In this document: piece after piece, positions 6,293 to 7,700 of the stretch | Layout: each line of letters starts with the position of its first letter | How positions within the stretch are numbered: position 1 is the stretch's first letter | NCBI GenBank assembly: GCA_017400415.1 | Contig: JAFPTE010000031.1 | Location: 1 to 7,700, forward strand | Length of the DNA stretch: 7,700 nucleotides | Source: Oscillospiraceae bacterium | GTDB taxonomy: Bacteria > Bacillota > Clostridia > Oscillospirales > Oscillospiraceae | Direction of reading: 5' to 3' | The notes under the pieces: model-generated | Database searches by the model: none | The model's input: only the letters and a program-made list of their open reading frames with translations | What the model was told of the DNA's origin: nothing | Translations under genes and position numbers: made by a program

Positions 6293-7411
6293 ATGGAAAA
6301 CTCCGAATCCCGCAGCAGAGTGATAATCCGCACAAGCATCATCGGCATACTGGCAAACCTCATTCTGGCCGGCTTCAAGGCCGCCGTGGGCATCATCTCC
6401 GGCTCCATTGCCATTGTCCTGGACGCCGTCAACAACCTGTCCGACGCCGCCTCCTCCGTCATCACCGCCGTGGGCACCCGTCTGGCCGCCAAGGAGCCGG
6501 ACAAAAAGCACCCCTTCGGCTACGGCAGGATCGAGTACCTGACCGCCATGATAATCTCCATCCTGGTGCTCTACGCCGGCATAACCTCCCTGGTGGAGTC
6601 CGTCAAGAAGATAATCCAGCCGGAGACCCCGGACTACTCCCTGCCCGCCCTCATTATCGTGGGCGCCGCCGTTGCCGTGAAGATAGTCCTGGGCCTCTAC
6701 ACGAGGAGCGTGGGCAAAAAGGTCAACTCCGACTCCCTTATAAACTCCGGCGAGGACGCCACCCTGGACTCCGTCATCTCCGCCTCCACTCTGGCGGCGG
6801 CCATCTTCTTCATCTTCACCAAAATCTCCCTGGAGGCCTGGCTGGGCGCCGTTATCTCCCTCGTCATCATCAAAAGCGGCATCGGCATGCTCCGGGAGAC
6901 CCTCTCCCGCATCCTGGGCGAGCGGGCGGAGCCGGAGCTGGCACGGGCCATCCGGGATACTGCCGCCTCCTTCCCCAACGTGGTGGGGGCTCACGACCTG
7001 GTGCTCCATAACTACGGCCCGGACGCCTACACGGGCTCCGTCCACGTGGAGGTGCCCCAGTCCCTGACGGCAGCGGATCTGGACGAGCTCCAGCGGGCCA
7101 TGAGCGTGGAGATATACAAAAAGCACGGGGTCATCATGACCGCCGTGGGCGTCTACGCAGTACAGGCAGACGAGGAGTCCGCCGCCCTCCGGGACCTGGT
7201 GACGAGGACCGCCATGGCCCACGGGAACGTTCTGGAGGTCCACGGCTTTTACCTGGACAAGAAGACGAAGACCGCCCGGTTCGACCTGGTGGTGAGCTTC
7301 GACGAAAAGGACCGCCGGGCCCTGGCGGACAAGGTTGTGGGCGAGCTGACCGCCCTGCGGCCGGAGTACGCCTACCGCTGTGCCCTGGACACGGATTTTG
7401 CGGATATCTGA
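6293..7411 (+). CDS. Cation diffusion facilitator (CDF) family metal exporter with doubled C-terminal domain
   Basis: This 372-residue inner-membrane protein has six predicted helices (about 10-32, 36-62, 83-104, 115-138, 155-177, 179-200). CDF transporters use the proton gradient to export divalent metals. Family marks are VLDAVNNLSDAASS in helix 2, the loop motif HPFGYGR (73-79) and GEDATLDSV in helix 5. The membrane metal site would be D44 and N48 with D155 and D159. It lacks the helix-5 histidine typical of zinc transporters such as E. coli YiiP, which favours Mn or another metal, but this is inference. A cytoplasmic domain (about 212-290) matches the usual CDF C-terminal domain, and about 80 further residues (293-372) look like a second, related copy, making the protein longer than the roughly 300 residues typical of the family. 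ATG 6293 follows AAGGA by 7 bases. The sulfhydrylase gene downstream has its own promoter candidate. Confidence 0.93.
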   Translation: MENSESRSRVIIRTSIIGILANLILAGFKAAVGIISGSIAIVLDAVNNLSDAASSVITAVGTRLAAKEPDKKHPFGYGRIEYLTAMIISILVLYAGITSLVESVKKIIQPETPDYSLPALIIVGAAVAVKIVLGLYTRSVGKKVNSDSLINSGEDATLDSVISASTLAAAIFFIFTKISLEAWLGAVISLVIIKSGIGMLRETLSRILGERAEPELARAIRDTAASFPNVVGAHDLVLHNYGPDAYTGSVHVEVPQSLTAADLDELQRAMSVEIYKKHGVIMTAVGVYAVQADEESAALRDLVTRTAMAHGNVLEVHGFYLDKKTKTARFDLVVSFDEKDRRALADKVVGELTALRPEYAYRCALDTDFADI

Positions 7412-7413
7412 TA

Positions 7414-7442
7414 TTGCGCCAAGGTGAAAACCGTGGTATTAT
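7414..7442 (+). promoter_or_regulatory. Candidate promoter of the sulfhydrylase gene
   Basis: TTGCGC (7414-7419) and TATTAT (7437-7442, 5 of 6) are 17 bp apart. This repeats the arrangement ahead of the cation transporter. The leader of about 30 bases is too short for a SAM or T-box riboswitch. No terminator is seen between the transporter stop at 7411 and this promoter, so some co-transcription is possible. Confidence 0.55.
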
Positions 7443-7476
7443 TAAGGGAAGCAATTTTTAATCGGAGGCTGAGAAC

Positions 7477-7700
7477 ATGGAAAAAGGAATCGGCACCAAG
7501 TGCGTTCAGGCGGGCTACACCCCGAAAAACGGCGAGCCCCGCAGCATACCTATAATTCAGAGCACCACCTTTAAATACGACACCTCGGAGGACATGGGCA
7601 AGCTCTTCGACCTGGAGGCCACGGGCTACTTCTACTCCCGGCTCCAGAACCCCACCTGCGACACCGTGGCCGCAAAAATCGCCGCTCTGGAGGGAGGCAC
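7477..7700 (+). CDS. metY: O-acetylhomoserine sulfhydrylase-type PLP enzyme (Cys/Met metabolism family), N-terminal part only
   Basis: The first 74 residues are visible before the window edge, of about 420-430 expected. The family makes homocysteine from O-acetylhomoserine and sulfide using pyridoxal phosphate, feeding methionine synthesis in the cytoplasm. The segment GTKCVQAGYTPKNGEPRSIP is followed by IIQSTTF, then YFYSRLQNPT (51-60) and IAALEGG (68-74). The YSRxxNPT motif supplies phosphate-binding residues of the cofactor site (Y53, R55), contributed across the dimer in this family. The catalytic lysine lies beyond the edge. The spacing and the FDLEATGYFYSRLQNPT segment fit MetY better than MetB or MetC, but these paralogues cannot be fully separated on the N-terminus alone. 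ATG 7477 follows GGAGG (7464-7468) by 8 bases. Sequence continues uninterrupted to the edge. Confidence 0.88.
   Translation, partial: MEKGIGTKCVQAGYTPKNGEPRSIPIIQSTTFKYDTSEDMGKLFDLEATGYFYSRLQNPTCDTVAAKIAALEGG

Noticed and set aside
6257..7243. 328-codon minus-strand frame opposite the CDF gene
   Set aside because: It is a Gly/His/Asp-rich shadow of the transporter frame with no independent support.
7412..7476. SAM-type or T-box riboswitch ahead of the sulfhydrylase gene
   Set aside because: The leader after the predicted -10 box is only about 30 bases and shows no conserved helices.

Overview
The window looks like chromosomal DNA from a GC-rich Clostridia-type Firmicute, most plausibly an Oscillospiraceae-like gut anaerobe. 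This is inferred from strong GGAGG-type ribosome binding sites, sigma-A-like promoters, a SpoVK/CbbX-type AAA ATPase, a DUF362 ferredoxin fusion, and an intergenic hairpin repeat of a kind I recall from that group. No rRNA, tRNA, CRISPR array, phage gene or transposase was seen. Species cannot be set from sequence reading alone.

Layout, left to right. (1) 1-420, minus: N-terminus of a membrane-anchored or secreted protein, possibly an alpha/beta-hydrolase of the glucuronoyl-esterase type, cut by the window edge. (2) 548-1507, minus: PfkB-family sugar kinase, best read as fructokinase. (3) 1508-1659: compact divergent promoter region. (4) 1660-3579, plus: 639-residue protein with a complete C-terminal SpoVK/CbbX-type AAA domain and an N-terminal half that looks like a degenerate second AAA module; a hairpin terminator follows. 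(5) 3700-4839, plus: DUF362 protein with two C-terminal [4Fe-4S] motifs, behind a near-consensus promoter. (6) 4847-5026: perfect-palindrome terminator and then hairpin-rich repeat DNA, between convergent genes. (7) 5044-6153, minus: 369-residue protein of unknown function starting at TTG. (8) 6154-6292: second divergent promoter region, with a 19-bp palindrome over one -35 box. (9) 6293-7411, plus: cation diffusion facilitator with an extra C-terminal domain. (10) 7477-7700, plus: N-terminus of an O-acetylhomoserine sulfhydrylase-type PLP enzyme, cut by the window edge.

Most genes appear to be single transcription units with their own promoters, and there is no clear multi-gene operon. The contents are housekeeping-like: sugar phosphorylation, metal export, sulfur amino-acid synthesis and a redox protein of unknown role. 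Two proteins lack a clear function, the tandem AAA protein and the 5044-6153 product. I see no convincing new multi-gene system. The items most worth a second look are the lost P-loop lysine in the AAA protein's first module, the orphan TTG-start gene with its palindrome-covered promoter, and the repeat DNA at 4926-5026.
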